A stretch of 64,000 nt of DNA from Coralloluteibacterium thermophilum (GTDB taxonomy: Bacteria > Pseudomonadota > Gammaproteobacteria > Xanthomonadales > Xanthomonadaceae): assembly GCF_042654365.1 (NCBI RefSeq), contig NZ_JBHSGG010000023.1:73163-137162 (forward strand). The letters are read 5' to 3'. Each line of letters starts with the position of its first letter. The stretch's first letter is position 1. Shown one piece after another: positions 16,504-28,578 of the stretch. The position numbers were made by a program, and so were the translations under genes. The notes below the pieces were generated by a model that was not told where the DNA came from, searched no databases, and worked only from the letters and a program-made list of their open reading frames with translations.

Positions 16504-17595
16504 ATGTATCGCTATCGCGTCCGCCTTCAGCCCGAGTGGACCCTCCAGGCGCCGGACGGCACCAGCCTGCCGCCCAAGCTGATGCAGTTGCTGCACGGCA
16601 TCCGCGAGACGGGCACGCTGGCCGCCGCCTGCGTGGAGTGCGGCCTGTCCTACCGCTACGCCTGGGGCGTGGTCCAGCAGGCCGAGGCGCTGCTGGGCGC
16701 GCCGCTGCTGAGCAGCACGCGCGGGCGCGGCGCCCGGCTGACCGCGCTGGGCGAGCGCCTGGTCTGGGCCGACCGCCGCATCGCAGCGCGGCTGTCGCCG
16801 ACCTTCGACAGCCTGGCCTCGGAGATCGAGGTCGAGCTGGAGCGCGTGCTGCACGCGCCGCAGGCGCCCCTGCGCATCCACGCCACCCACGGCTTCGCGG
16901 TGGAGACCCTGCGTCGCTTCCTCGACCGCGCCGAGATGCCGGTGGACCTCAAGTACCGCGGCAGCGACGAGGTGCTGGCGGCGCGCCGCGCCGACGGCTG
17001 CGACATCGCCGGCATGCACCTGCCGGTGGGCGAGCTGGAGCGGGAGATCCTGGAGCACTACGCCGCCCGCCTGGACCGCACGCGCGACCGCGTGGTGCAC
17101 CTGGCCTCGCGGCGGCAGGGGCTGATCCTGGCGCCCGGCAACCCCCGCGGCGTGCGTGCGCTCGCCGATCTCCTGCGTCCGGATCTGCGCGTGGTGCTGC
17201 GCCAGCCCGGCTCGGGCACCCGTCTGCTGTTCGAGCGCCTGCTGGCGCGGCAGGGCATGGACGTCGGCCGGCTCAACGCCTGCGATACGCAGGAGATGAC
17301 CCACGCGGCGGTCGCCGCCTACGTCGCCAGCGGCATGGCCGACGTCGGCTTCGGGCTGGAGACGCCCGCGCGGCGCTACGGTCTGGGCTTCGTGCCGGTG
17401 CTGTCGGAGCACTACTTCTTCCTGTGCGACGTGGACGCGCTGGAACGGCCGCACCTGCGGGCGGTGGTGGCGACCCTGCGCAGCGAGCGCTTCCGTCGCG
17501 AGGTGAACGACCTGCCGGGCTACGACGCCAGTCTCTGCGGCAGCGTGCAGACGCTGGAACGCGCCTTCCCGAGCGCGCGGCGAGTGCTGCGGTAG
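16504..17595 (+). CDS. ModE-like HTH plus PBP-like ligand domain regulator, probable fds operon regulator
   Basis: From MYRYRVRLQPEW the protein has 363 residues; an in-frame ATG at 16474 would add ten. Residues 1-110 are a LysR/ModE-type winged helix (GTLAAACVECGLSYRYAWGVVQQAE, then LLSSTRGRGARLTALG). The rest is a periplasmic-binding-protein-like domain (PF12727 type) of the molybdate/tungstate-binding class, with QPGSGTRLLFERLL and TQEMTHAAVAAYVASGMADVGFG. It is transcribed away from the formate dehydrogenase operon, so it most likely controls fds in response to formate or to molybdate supply. The ligand is inferred, not shown. Confidence 0.85.
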   Translation: MYRYRVRLQPEWTLQAPDGTSLPPKLMQLLHGIRETGTLAAACVECGLSYRYAWGVVQQAEALLGAPLLSSTRGRGARLTALGERLVWADRRIAARLSPTFDSLASEIEVELERVLHAPQAPLRIHATHGFAVETLRRFLDRAEMPVDLKYRGSDEVLAARRADGCDIAGMHLPVGELEREILEHYAARLDRTRDRVVHLASRRQGLILAPGNPRGVRALADLLRPDLRVVLRQPGSGTRLLFERLLARQGMDVGRLNACDTQEMTHAAVAAYVASGMADVGFGLETPARRYGLGFVPVLSEHYFFLCDVDALERPHLRAVVATLRSERFRREVNDLPGYDASLCGSVQTLERAFPSARRVLR

Positions 17596-17605
17596 CACGC
17601 CCGGA

Positions 17606-18291
17606 TCAGAACGCCGGCGGCGGGGGCAGGGTGGCGGGCAGTTCCAGCAGGCGGACATTGGCCTGGTCGTCGACCGCGACCTGCGTGGCGGCGTAGCCGG
17701 GCGGCACCTCCACGTCGCGGATGCCGAAGCGCGCCATGTCCTCGGCCGTCAGGAACCAGGTGCAGGCGCAGCCGAGCTGCTGGCCGATGACGGTGACCTG
17801 CTCGTCCACGCCGATGGAGCGGAAGAACGCCGCCTGGCGCGCACGCGCCTCGGCGAGATAGAGCTCGAGCGCCTCCTCGTGCTCGTCCGGCACGTCCCAG
17901 CGTTCCTGGATCGCCGAGCCGTGCCAGGCGACCACGGCGCCCGGGTCGATCGTCTTGCGACGGCCGGCGGGGAAGACGTAGTTCGCGCAGGAGGAGTAGC
18001 AGCCCGGGGCCAGGATGCGCACGTCCAGGCCGTGGTCGCGGACCAGGGCGCCCAGCAGCATGCCGATCTCGATGCTGCCGCCGCCCGAGGCGATGGCCAG
18101 CCGGCGGATCCCGACGTCCATCTCCAGGAGGGCGTGCGCCTGCTCGAAGCCCCACGCCTCGATGGGGCCGCGATAGACCAGGGTGTCGCCGTCCACCTCG
18201 ACCGCGGCGAGCCCGGGCCGGGTCGTCCCGTTCGTCCCGGTGGTCGCGCAGCCCGCCAGCAGGGCGAGCGCCAGCAGCCCGGCGAGCCGCC

Positions 18292-18295
<4 letters not shown>
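17606..18295 (-). CDS. Lipoprotein with ClpP/crotonase-like fold
   Basis: A GTG start, overlapping the upstream hydrolase stop by 4 bp, gives 229 residues. A lipoprotein signal (LALALLAGC) puts it in the envelope. The middle has the ClpP-like pattern SGGGSIEIGMLLGALVRDHGLDVRI, then CYSSCANYVFPAG, where the second Ser is in the position of the family nucleophile, and PGAVVAWHGS. Similar periplasmic ClpP-fold proteins occur widely but have no settled function. It could be a small serine hydrolase of the periplasm; whether it has a full triad cannot be judged from sequence alone. Confidence 0.75.
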
Positions 18296-19602
<1,307 letters not shown>

Positions 19603-19706
19603 GGGGAGCTTCCGGGTGGCGGGCGTTCTTTCTGGCACGGGCGCGGGCGGTGCGTCCAGAGGCGCCGGGAGCCGCGCGGCGGGCCCGGCCGCGGGGGCGG
19701 GACTGC

Positions 19707-19712
19707 TATTCT
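19707..19712 (+). promoter_or_regulatory. Possible -10 element for leuS
   Basis: TATTCT stands out in an otherwise GC-only leader, about 45 bp before the leuS ATG. No convincing -35 is seen, so this is a weak call. Confidence 0.3.
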
Positions 19713-19758
19713 TCGCTGCTGCCCTGCGCGGGCCAGTACCTTCCCCGAACCATCCGCC

Positions 19759-22392
<2,634 letters not shown>

Positions 22393-22446
22393 GGCATGCT
22401 GCCCTCCGAACCGCGCCCCGCGCGCCCGCCCAGAGATGCCCGCACC

Positions 22447-22932
22447 ATGCGACCGTTCCTCGTCCTGCTGTCCGCGCTCCTCCTGGCCTCCTGCGGCTTC
22501 GCGCCGCGCGGCGCCCTGGTCATGCCCGATGGCCTCGGTCCGGTCCGTGTGACCGGCAGCGATCCCTACAGCCCGTTGGTCACCGGCGTCTCCCGCGCCC
22601 TGCAGCGGCAGGGCGTGGCCCTCGCGGACGGGGACCGGGCGGGGACCGCCGTGCTCACCCTGGGCAACGAGAGCTTCCGGCAGGGGCCGCTGATGGCCGA
22701 GAACTTCAGCAGCATCCAGGAGTACGTGACCACCTACACCGCCACCGTGCAGCTGCGCGACGCGCGCGGCAACGAGGTGATCCCCCTGCAGACGGTCACG
22801 CTGGAACGCGAGTACGTCTACGACACCCGCTCGCCCATCGGCACCCCTGCGGAGCAGGAACTGATCCAGGAAGAGCTCCGGCGCGACATGGTCGCCGCCA
22901 TCCTGCGCCGCGTCGACGCGGCCCTGCGCTGA
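22447..22932 (+). CDS. lptE: LPS-assembly lipoprotein LptE
   Basis: The start at MRPFLVLL gives 161 residues with a lipobox LLLASC-GF. The body (VRVTGSDPYSPLVTGVSRALQRQG, YVTTYTATVQLRDARGNEVIP, ELIQEELRRDMVAAILRRVDA) is the usual LptE fold. It plugs LptD in the outer membrane for LPS insertion. An ATG 51 bp upstream in frame would spoil the signal peptide. It is 54 bp after leuS and 13 bp before holA, the standard order. Confidence 0.93.
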   Translation: MRPFLVLLSALLLASCGFAPRGALVMPDGLGPVRVTGSDPYSPLVTGVSRALQRQGVALADGDRAGTAVLTLGNESFRQGPLMAENFSSIQEYVTTYTATVQLRDARGNEVIPLQTVTLEREYVYDTRSPIGTPAEQELIQEELRRDMVAAILRRVDAALR

Positions 22933-22945
22933 GTCCCCGCCGACG

Positions 22946-23977
22946 GTGGAACTGCGCGCCGACCGCCTGCAGCAGCAGCTCGACAGCGAGCCGTTGCGCC
23001 CGGCCTACCTGATCGCGGGCGCGGAGCCGCTGCGCGTGCTCGAGGCGGCGGATGCGGTGCGCGCGCGCGCGCGCGCCGAGGGCTATGCCGAGCGCGAGGT
23101 CTTCGACGTGGACGCGCGCTTCGACTGGAACCAGATCGACGCCGGATTCTCGGCGCTGAGCCTGTTCGCCTCGCGGCGCCTGTTCGACGTGCGCCTGCCG
23201 ACCGGCCGCCCCGGCAAGGACGGAGCCGACCTCATCGCACGCTACTGCGCGGATCCCGCCCCGGACACCGTCCTGCTCATCACCTGCGGCGACTGGAGCA
23301 AGTCGCATGCGGGCAAGTGGGCGGAGGCGGTATCGCGGGTCGGCCACTACGTGCCGGTGTGGCCGCTCAAGCCGCACGAGCTGCCCGACTGGCTGGCGCG
23401 CCGCCTGCGCGCCAACGGGGTGCAGGCCGACGCGGCGGCGCTCGCGCGCCTGGTCGAGCGGGTGGAGGGCAACCTGCTCGCCGCCGCACAGGAGGTCGAC
23501 AAGCTCGCCCTGCTGGCCGAGGGGCGTCGCCTCGACGTCGAGACCATGGAATCCCTGGTGGCCGACTCGGCCCGCTACGACGTGTTCCGCCTCGTCGAGG
23601 CCGCGCTGGCCGGGGAGGGCGTCAAGGCGCTGCGGATGCTGCGCGGCCTGCGCGCCGAAGGCGAGGCCGTCCCGGCGCTGATGGGCTGGATCGCCGGCGA
23701 GATGCAGCGCGTCGCCGGCTTCGCCCGGGTCGCCGACCGTGGCGGCAACCTCAATGCCGAGTTCAAGGCGGCACGGGTATGGGAGTCGCGGCAGGCCAGC
23801 TACAAGCGGGCCATCGCCCGGCATCCGGTGGCCGTGTGGGAGCGCCTGGCCATCGAATGCGGCCGCGTGGACCGCATCGCCAAGGGCCGCGAGCAGGGCG
23901 ACGCCTGGCTTGTGCTCGAGCGCGTCCTGGCGGCGGCGGCCGAGCCGAAGGCCCGGCGCCTGCTGGCCAACGCCTAG
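22946..23977 (+). CDS. holA: DNA polymerase III delta subunit
   Basis: A GTG start gives 343 residues. The AAA+-like clamp-loader subunit pattern is clear: MELRADRLQQQL, AYLIAGAEPLRVLEAAD, VFDVDARFDWNQI and VEGNLLAAAQEVDKLALL. The C-terminal domain III helices follow. It opens the beta clamp in the replicative clamp loader. A pure CG dinucleotide run around 23060 lies inside the gene and keeps frame. Confidence 0.95.
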   Translation: MELRADRLQQQLDSEPLRPAYLIAGAEPLRVLEAADAVRARARAEGYAEREVFDVDARFDWNQIDAGFSALSLFASRRLFDVRLPTGRPGKDGADLIARYCADPAPDTVLLITCGDWSKSHAGKWAEAVSRVGHYVPVWPLKPHELPDWLARRLRANGVQADAAALARLVERVEGNLLAAAQEVDKLALLAEGRRLDVETMESLVADSARYDVFRLVEAALAGEGVKALRMLRGLRAEGEAVPALMGWIAGEMQRVAGFARVADRGGNLNAEFKAARVWESRQASYKRAIARHPVAVWERLAIECGRVDRIAKGREQGDAWLVLERVLAAAAEPKARRLLANA

Positions 23978-23986
23978 GCGCAGCCG

Positions 23987-24634
23987 GTGGCCGGCGCGCC
24001 CATCGTCCTCTACGGCGGTACCTTCGATCCGGTCCACAACGGCCACCTCGCCGTCGCGCGCGCGGCGCGCGACGCGCTGGAGGCCGAGGTGCGCCTGCTG
24101 CCCGCCGCCGACCCGCCGCACCGGCCGCCCCCGGGCGCGCCCGCGCCCGTGCGGGTCGCGCTGCTGCGGGACGCCGTGGCGGAGGAGCCGGGGCTGGTGG
24201 TCGATACCTGCGAGCTCGACCGCAGCGGGCGCTCCTATACCGCCGACACCCTCGACGCCTGGCGTCGCCGGGCCGGACCGGAGACGCCCCTGGTCTGGCT
24301 GCTCGGGGCCGACGCCTTCCGCAGCCTGCCGGCCTGGTACCGCTGGCCCGCACTCCTCGACCTCGCGCACTGGGTGCCGGCCGGCCGTCCCGGGTACGCC
24401 CTGGACGCGCTCGATCCCGCTCTGGCGCGCGAGCTGGCGGTCCGGCGCGTCGACGCGCCCGGGGCGTTGCGCACCGCGCCCGGCGGGCGCATCTGGATGC
24501 TCGACCTGCCCTTGCGCGACGAGTCGGCGACCGCGGTCCGCGACGCCATCGCCGCCGGCTCGTCGGGCTGGGAGACGCAGGTCCCGGCCCCGGTGGCGGC
24601 CCGGATCCGCGCGGAGAGGCTGTACGGGCAGTGA
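23987..24634 (+). CDS. nadD: Nicotinate-nucleotide adenylyltransferase
   Basis: GTG start, 215 residues. GGTFDPVHNGHL at residues 10-21 is the nucleotidyltransferase signature, and SGRSYTADTLDAW, WLLGADAFRSLPAWYRW and the late DESATAVRDAIAAG block are all NadD-specific. It makes deamido-NAD from nicotinate mononucleotide and ATP. It starts 9 bp after holA, in the same transcript. Confidence 0.96.
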   Translation: MAGAPIVLYGGTFDPVHNGHLAVARAARDALEAEVRLLPAADPPHRPPPGAPAPVRVALLRDAVAEEPGLVVDTCELDRSGRSYTADTLDAWRRRAGPETPLVWLLGADAFRSLPAWYRWPALLDLAHWVPAGRPGYALDALDPALARELAVRRVDAPGALRTAPGGRIWMLDLPLRDESATAVRDAIAAGSSGWETQVPAPVAARIRAERLYGQ

Positions 24635-24757
24635 GGGCGCGGCGCGGGTCTGGAATGCGGCGTATCCGGCACCCGTGTGCCGCACCGGTCCTTCCGTCCC
24701 GCGCTGCCGGTTGCCGCAGCGCAGCAGAACCTTCAGATGGCGCCGACGGCGGTGCCC

Positions 24758-24763
24758 TATAAT
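24758..24763 (+). promoter_or_regulatory. Consensus -10 box upstream of rsfS
   Basis: A perfect TATAAT sits in the 169-bp nadD-rsfS gap, 40 bp before the rsfS start. This suggests that rsfS-rlmH can be transcribed on their own. The -35 is not clear (TTCAGA at 24732, spacing too long). Confidence 0.5.
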
Positions 24764-24803
24764 CGCGCCCCGCAGGCCGCACCGGCCTCCCGAGGACCCC
24801 CGT

Positions 24804-25277
24804 TTGACCGCACAAGCCCACGTCATCAAGCCCCAGCTTCCCGATCCGGCGCCGTCGCCCGACGTCCTGCTCGCCCACGTCCGCAACGCGCTCGAGGAGA
24901 TCAAGGCCAAGGACGTCGTGGAGATCGACGTCGCCGGCAAGACCAGCGTGACCGACTACATGGTCATCGCCTCCGGCACCTCCACCCGGCACGTCAAGTC
25001 GATCGCCGACGAAGTGGTCAAGCACGCCAAGCAGGCGGGCGTGCAGCCACTGGGCGTCGAGGGCGAGCGCGAGGCCGAGTGGGTGCTGGTCGACCTGGGC
25101 GACGTGATCTGCCACGTCATGCTGCCGCGCGTGCGGGAGTTCTATGCCCTCGAGCGCCTGTGGACGGTCGGCGACCAGCCGCCGGGCGAGGACGGCGACG
25201 ACGCTCCGGCCGCCCGCGGCGACGTCCTGGACGAGGACCGTCCCGCTCCGTCGGACGAGGACGGCGACCTCCGTTGA
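24804..25277 (+). CDS. rsfS: Ribosome silencing factor RsfS
   Basis: A TTG start is chosen because GAGG at 24792-24795 lies 8 bases before it and family homology begins just after. It yields 157 residues. The core (ALEEIKAKDVVEIDVAGKTSVTDYMVIASGTSTRHVKSIAD, given by positions 28-68) and WVLVDLGDVICHVMLPRVREFYALERLW are diagnostic. RsfS binds ribosomal protein uL14 and blocks subunit joining when nutrients are short. The acidic tail of about 30 residues (GEDGDDAP onward) is an extension common in this order. Confidence 0.95.
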   Translation: MTAQAHVIKPQLPDPAPSPDVLLAHVRNALEEIKAKDVVEIDVAGKTSVTDYMVIASGTSTRHVKSIADEVVKHAKQAGVQPLGVEGEREAEWVLVDLGDVICHVMLPRVREFYALERLWTVGDQPPGEDGDDAPAARGDVLDEDRPAPSDEDGDLR

Positions 25278-25323
25278 TCCCCGGACGTCGCGGCACCGAC
25301 GCTCCGGACGGCGGCAGGAACGC

Positions 25324-25794
25324 ATGAAGGCACGCCTGATCGCGGTCGGCGAACGTGCGCCCGAGTGGGTCGCCACCGGCTATGCGGAATACGCCAAGCG
25401 GCTCTCGCACTGGCTGCCCCTGGAGCTGGTCGAGATCGCCCCCGGGCTGCGCGGCAAGAATCGCGACGCTGCGCGCGCCATGGCCGACGAGGGCCAGCGG
25501 GTTGCCGCGGCCCTGCCCAAGGGTGCCCTGGTGGTCGCGCTCGACGGCCGCGGCCGCGCCTACTCCTCCGAGGAGCTGGCACGGCGGCTGGAGCACTGGC
25601 GCCAGCAGGGGCGCGACCTCGCCTTCCTGATCGGCGGCCCGGAGGGGCACGCTCCGGAGGTGCTGGCCGCCGCCGACGAGCGCTGGTCCCTGGGGCCGCT
25701 CACCCTGCCGCACATGCTGGTGCGCCTGGTCCTCGCCGAGCAGCTCTACCGCGCGGCCAGCCTGCTCGCGAACCACCCCTACCACCGCGCCTGA
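25324..25794 (+). CDS. rlmH: 23S rRNA pseudouridine-1915 N3-methyltransferase
   Basis: The 156-residue SPOUT methyltransferase opens MKARLIAVGERAPEWV. The knot region has FLIGGPEGHAPEV and the C-terminal SLGPLTLPHMLVRLVLAEQLYRA helix. It methylates the pseudouridine in helix 69 of 23S rRNA. It follows rsfS by 46 bp, the usual pairing. Confidence 0.96.
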   Translation: MKARLIAVGERAPEWVATGYAEYAKRLSHWLPLELVEIAPGLRGKNRDAARAMADEGQRVAAALPKGALVVALDGRGRAYSSEELARRLEHWRQQGRDLAFLIGGPEGHAPEVLAAADERWSLGPLTLPHMLVRLVLAEQLYRAASLLANHPYHRA

Positions 25795-25867
25795 GCGCGT
25801 GCCGGTGCGCGGAGTCCACCCGCACTGCACGGCCGCGCGCTACGATAGCCACCGCCCGCATTCGCGG

Positions 25868-25942
25868 ATGTCCCCACTGCGTCGGTCCATGGACAGTTCC
25901 AGTCGACCCTTACCTGAAGTTCCCGCCGGCCTGACCGGCTGA
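25868..25942 (+). CDS. Candidate leader peptide of mgtE
   Basis: A 24-codon frame (ATG 25868) with an inner in-frame ATG at 25889 ends in TGA at 25940-25942, 38 bp before mgtE. From the inner ATG the peptide is MDSSSRPLPEVPAGLTG. It contains CGA CCC TTA CCT GAA GTT CCC, codons avoided elsewhere in this GC-rich region, and a P-L-P core. The enterobacterial mgtL leader peptide of mgtA is also 17 residues with proline codons around a P-L-P. Neither ATG has a clear Shine-Dalgarno sequence, and a short open frame is easily found by chance at this GC content, so this is a hypothesis. Confidence 0.4.
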   Translation: MSPLRRSMDSSSRPLPEVPAGLTG

Positions 25943-25943
25943 T

Positions 25944-25979
25944 CCCTCCGGGCGCGCCTCCTGGTGGGGAGGAGTGCGC
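25944..25979 (+). promoter_or_regulatory. Hairpin sequestering the mgtE ribosome binding site, with an alternative partner
   Basis: GCGCCTCCT (25954-25962) can pair with AGGAG-T-GCGC (25970-25979, one bulge) around a GGTGGGG loop, burying the AGGAG Shine-Dalgarno of mgtE. CCCTCC at 25944-25949 can instead pair with GGGAGG at 25967-25972. Just upstream, GCCGG-CCTGA-CCGGC (25925-25939) is a further small hairpin. Such mutually exclusive stems are what a translation-controlling leader would show. Folding was done by eye. Confidence 0.5.
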
Positions 25980-25980
25980 C

Positions 25981-27399
25981 ATGACCGCCGAAGAAACCCG
26001 TCGTCGCCGTTCCCTCGCCAGCGTCCGCGCGCAGGTCGAGGCGCTGCTGCATGCCGACGCGCTGGCCCAGGCCGTACACGAGGCCGGCACGCCCGGTATC
26101 GCGGCGCCGGAGCTGGACGCGGCGCTGCGCGGGCTGGTCGACGCGCTGCATCCGGCCGACTTCGCCGACTTGCTGGAGACGCTGCCGTCCGAGGACCGGC
26201 TGGTCGTCTGGCGCGCCAGCACCGGCAAGCGCGACGGCCAGGTGTTGCTGGAGGTCGACGACGCGGTCCGCGCCGGACTGGTCGCGGACATGGACGATGT
26301 CGAGCTGCTCGCCGCGGCCGCCGGCCTGGATCCCGACGAGGTCGCCGACCTGATCGGCGAACTCCCCGCGGCGCGCGGTCGTCGCCTGCTGGTGGGACTG
26401 ACCCCGGAACAGCGGGTGCGCGTGCAGTCGGCCCTGGCCTGGGACGAGGACCAGGTCGGCGCGCTCATGGACTTCGAGATGGTGACGCTGCGCGAGGACG
26501 TCAGCCTCGCGGTGGTCCTGCGCTACCTGCGCCGCTTCGACGCACTGCCCTCGCAGACCGACAAGCTGTTCGTGGTCAACGACGACGGCGTGCTGACCGG
26601 CGTGCTGCCGCTCGGGCGCTTGCTGGTGCACGGGCCGGCGACGTCGGTGCGCGAGGTGATGCTGACCGACGTCAACACCTTCCAGCCCGAGGACGACGCC
26701 GACCAGGCCGCACAGGCCTTCGAGCGCTACGACCTGGTCTCGGCGCCCGTGGTGGACGGCGCCGGCCGTCTCGTCGGCCGGCTGACCGTCGACGAGATCG
26801 TCGATCGGATCCGCGCGCAGAGCGAGTCCGCGCGCCTGTCGCGGGCCGGCCTTTCCGGGACCGAGGACATCTTCGCGCCGGTCACCCGTTCGGTGCGCAA
26901 CCGCTGGGCGTGGCTGGCGATCAACCTGGTGACCGCCTTCATCGCCTCCCGCGTCATCGGCGTGTTCGAGGGCTCCATCGAGCGGCTGGTCGCGCTCGCC
27001 ACCCTCATGCCGATCGTCGCCGGCATCGGCGGCAACGCGGGCAACCAGACCATCACCATGATCGTCCGCGCCATGGCGCTCGACCGGCTGGGCGCGCGCG
27101 CCACGCGCAGGCTGCTGCGCAAGGAGCTCGGGGTCGCCGTCATCAACGGCCTGCTGTGGGGTGGGGTGATCGGTGTGGTCGCCGGCGCGATCTACGCCAG
27201 CGTGCCGCTGGGCGCGGTGATGACCGCGGCCATGACCCTCAACCTGCTGCTGGCCGCGCTGATGGGCGTGCTCATCCCCACCACCATGCGCCGCCTCGGC
27301 CGCGACCCCGCGCTCGGATCGAGCGTGATGATCACCTTCGTGACCGACAGCGGCGGGTTCTTCATCTTCCTCGGGCTGGCGACGCTCTTCCTCGTCTGA
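25981..27399 (+). CDS. mgtE: Magnesium transporter MgtE
   Basis: The 472-residue protein has an N-terminal superhelical domain (about 20-130: LHPADFADLLETLPSEDR, LIGELPAARGRRLL) and tandem CBS domains (about 135-260, VREVMLTDVNTFQPEDD, VVDGAGRLVGRLTVDEIVD). Five C-terminal transmembrane helices follow, with the pore motif MPIVAGIGGNAGNQTIT. MgtE is a Mg2+ channel gated by intracellular Mg2+ binding to the N and CBS domains. It has its own promoter region and a structured leader of about 130 nt that may regulate its translation. A terminator follows. Confidence 0.96.
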   Translation: MTAEETRRRRSLASVRAQVEALLHADALAQAVHEAGTPGIAAPELDAALRGLVDALHPADFADLLETLPSEDRLVVWRASTGKRDGQVLLEVDDAVRAGLVADMDDVELLAAAAGLDPDEVADLIGELPAARGRRLLVGLTPEQRVRVQSALAWDEDQVGALMDFEMVTLREDVSLAVVLRYLRRFDALPSQTDKLFVVNDDGVLTGVLPLGRLLVHGPATSVREVMLTDVNTFQPEDDADQAAQAFERYDLVSAPVVDGAGRLVGRLTVDEIVDRIRAQSESARLSRAGLSGTEDIFAPVTRSVRNRWAWLAINLVTAFIASRVIGVFEGSIERLVALATLMPIVAGIGGNAGNQTITMIVRAMALDRLGARATRRLLRKELGVAVINGLLWGGVIGVVAGAIYASVPLGAVMTAAMTLNLLLAALMGVLIPTTMRRLGRDPALGSSVMITFVTDSGGFFIFLGLATLFLV

Positions 27400-27488
27400 G
27401 GTGCGAGGCGCGCGCCGGTGAAGAAGAAAGGAGGGCGCTCCGGCTGCCGAGCGGGCGCGATGGGTACTGCTGCCGCCGGACCATGGAA

Positions 27489-27517
27489 GAGGGCTGCCGC
27501 AGATGCAGACAGCCCTC
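27489..27517. terminator. Stem-loop between convergent mgtE and the DUF799 gene
   Basis: GAGGGCTG (27489-27496) and CAGCCCTC (27510-27517) form an 8-bp perfect stem with a 13-base loop in the gap between two converging genes. No strong U-tract follows on either strand, so efficiency is uncertain. Confidence 0.5.
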
Positions 27518-27527
27518 CCCGTCGTCC

Positions 27528-28190
27528 TCAGTCCGTCTCGAACTTGGGGCTGTAGGGGCCGTAGAGCAGCCCGCCGGGGCGGCCTGCGGAGAGCAGGCGC
27601 TGGCTGGTGACGCCTGCGACCTGGTGGCTCTTGTCGGTGACCTGGTTCAGCACCTGGTTGACGGCCGCGCCGACCAGCATGCCGATCAGTCCGTGGTTGT
27701 TGTTGTTCTGGTTCTCCGCGGTCGATGCCTCTGCCCGGCCCTCCCAGAGCGTGGTGCCGGTACGCAGGTCCACCAGGCGGGCACTGGCCGACACCACGAC
27801 CACGCTGTTGACGACCTGATAGATCGAGCCGTACTTGTCGATGGTGATGTAGAGCGCGGCGTCCGCGCCGAAGATCTCGTGCAAACGTTCGAGCCCGACC
27901 TCGTGCGCCTCGTCGGCGATCGTGATGCCGTTCTGCTTGAACGTCTCGTAGACCGGCACCACCGGCAACACGTAATAGCCGGCTTCCGCGAGCGGCAGCG
28001 TGGCCACCGACAGCATGCTGGGGCTGGCGTTGACGTCGGGCGCGCGGCTGACGGGAGGCAGCACGAGGATCGAACGCGGCTTGGCGGCCTTGTACGCGGT
28101 GTAGTCGTACGCAGTGGGCTTGGTGGTCGCGCACGCGCTCATCAGGAGGGAGATGCCCGCAATGGCGGCCATCCGGAGGATGTTCTTCAT
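27528..28190 (-). CDS. DUF799 family lipoprotein (GNA1162-like)
   Basis: The start at MKNILRMA gives 220 residues with a lipobox LLMSAC. The DUF799 pattern is visible: SILVLPPVSRAPDVNAS, GYYVLPVVPVYETFKQNG, FGADAALYITIDKYGSIYQV and LVDLRTGTTLWEG. A poly-Asn patch (ENQNNNNHG) precedes a hydrophobic GMLVGAAVNQVLNQV helix. It is the last gene of a three-lipoprotein cluster (CsgG-like, DUF4810, this). As recalled, the same order occurs in Neisseria at NMB1162-1164. The products presumably form an outer-membrane-associated complex; its function is unknown. Confidence 0.88.
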   Translation of the reverse strand: MKNILRMAAIAGISLLMSACATTKPTAYDYTAYKAAKPRSILVLPPVSRAPDVNASPSMLSVATLPLAEAGYYVLPVVPVYETFKQNGITIADEAHEVGLERLHEIFGADAALYITIDKYGSIYQVVNSVVVVSASARLVDLRTGTTLWEGRAEASTAENQNNNNHGLIGMLVGAAVNQVLNQVTDKSHQVAGVTSQRLLSAGRPGGLLYGPYSPKFETD

Positions 28191-28201
28191 GGCCCTGTCC
28201 T

Positions 28202-28561
28202 TCACTGCTGGTACTTCTTGAGGAGGAAGTCGATGTAGGTCGCGGATTCCGGGTACTGCGCCTTTTCGGCCAGCAGGCTTTCCAGCGCCTTCGCGTCGTT
28301 GCCGCTCTCGGCGTACAGCATGCCCAGATGCGCGTGCAGCCCCGGAGGCGCCGGACGGTCGGCGGCGAGCATCGTCTGGAGGTCCCTTTCCAGCTCCTGG
28401 ATCTGCTTCTCGGGGCTTTCGCCCTTGAGGTAGCCGTAGACCTGACTCTGATAGCTCCCCCAGTGATAGAGGGACGGCGGCGTGTGAGCACAGGCGGTCG
28501 CGAGCAGCGCCAGGCCGCACGCCACCAGCCAGCGCCGGGCGCGGGTGTTGTCGTTCTTCAT
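28202..28561 (-). CDS. DUF4810 family lipoprotein
   Basis: The product has 119 residues with a lipoprotein signal (LVACGLALLATAC). SLYHWGSYQSQVYGYLKG is the DUF4810 hallmark, followed by two TPR-like helices (HAHLGMLYAESGNDAKALESLLAEK). It is small, periplasm-facing and probably a scaffold for its two neighbours. It lies 17 bp after the CsgG-like gene and 11 bp before the DUF799 gene, in one operon. Confidence 0.88.
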   Translation of the reverse strand: MKNDNTRARRWLVACGLALLATACAHTPPSLYHWGSYQSQVYGYLKGESPEKQIQELERDLQTMLAADRPAPPGLHAHLGMLYAESGNDAKALESLLAEKAQYPESATYIDFLLKKYQQ

Positions 28562-28578
28562 GATGGATTCCCCGGGGA

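Noticed and set aside
23058..23075. CG dinucleotide run in holA as a phase-variation tract
   Set aside because: The run is short, in a housekeeping essential gene, and consistent with Arg/Ala codon usage of the region.
25840..25980. M-box or yybP-ykoY riboswitch upstream of mgtE
   Set aside because: The conserved core sequences of these classes are not seen; the leader is too short for an M-box.
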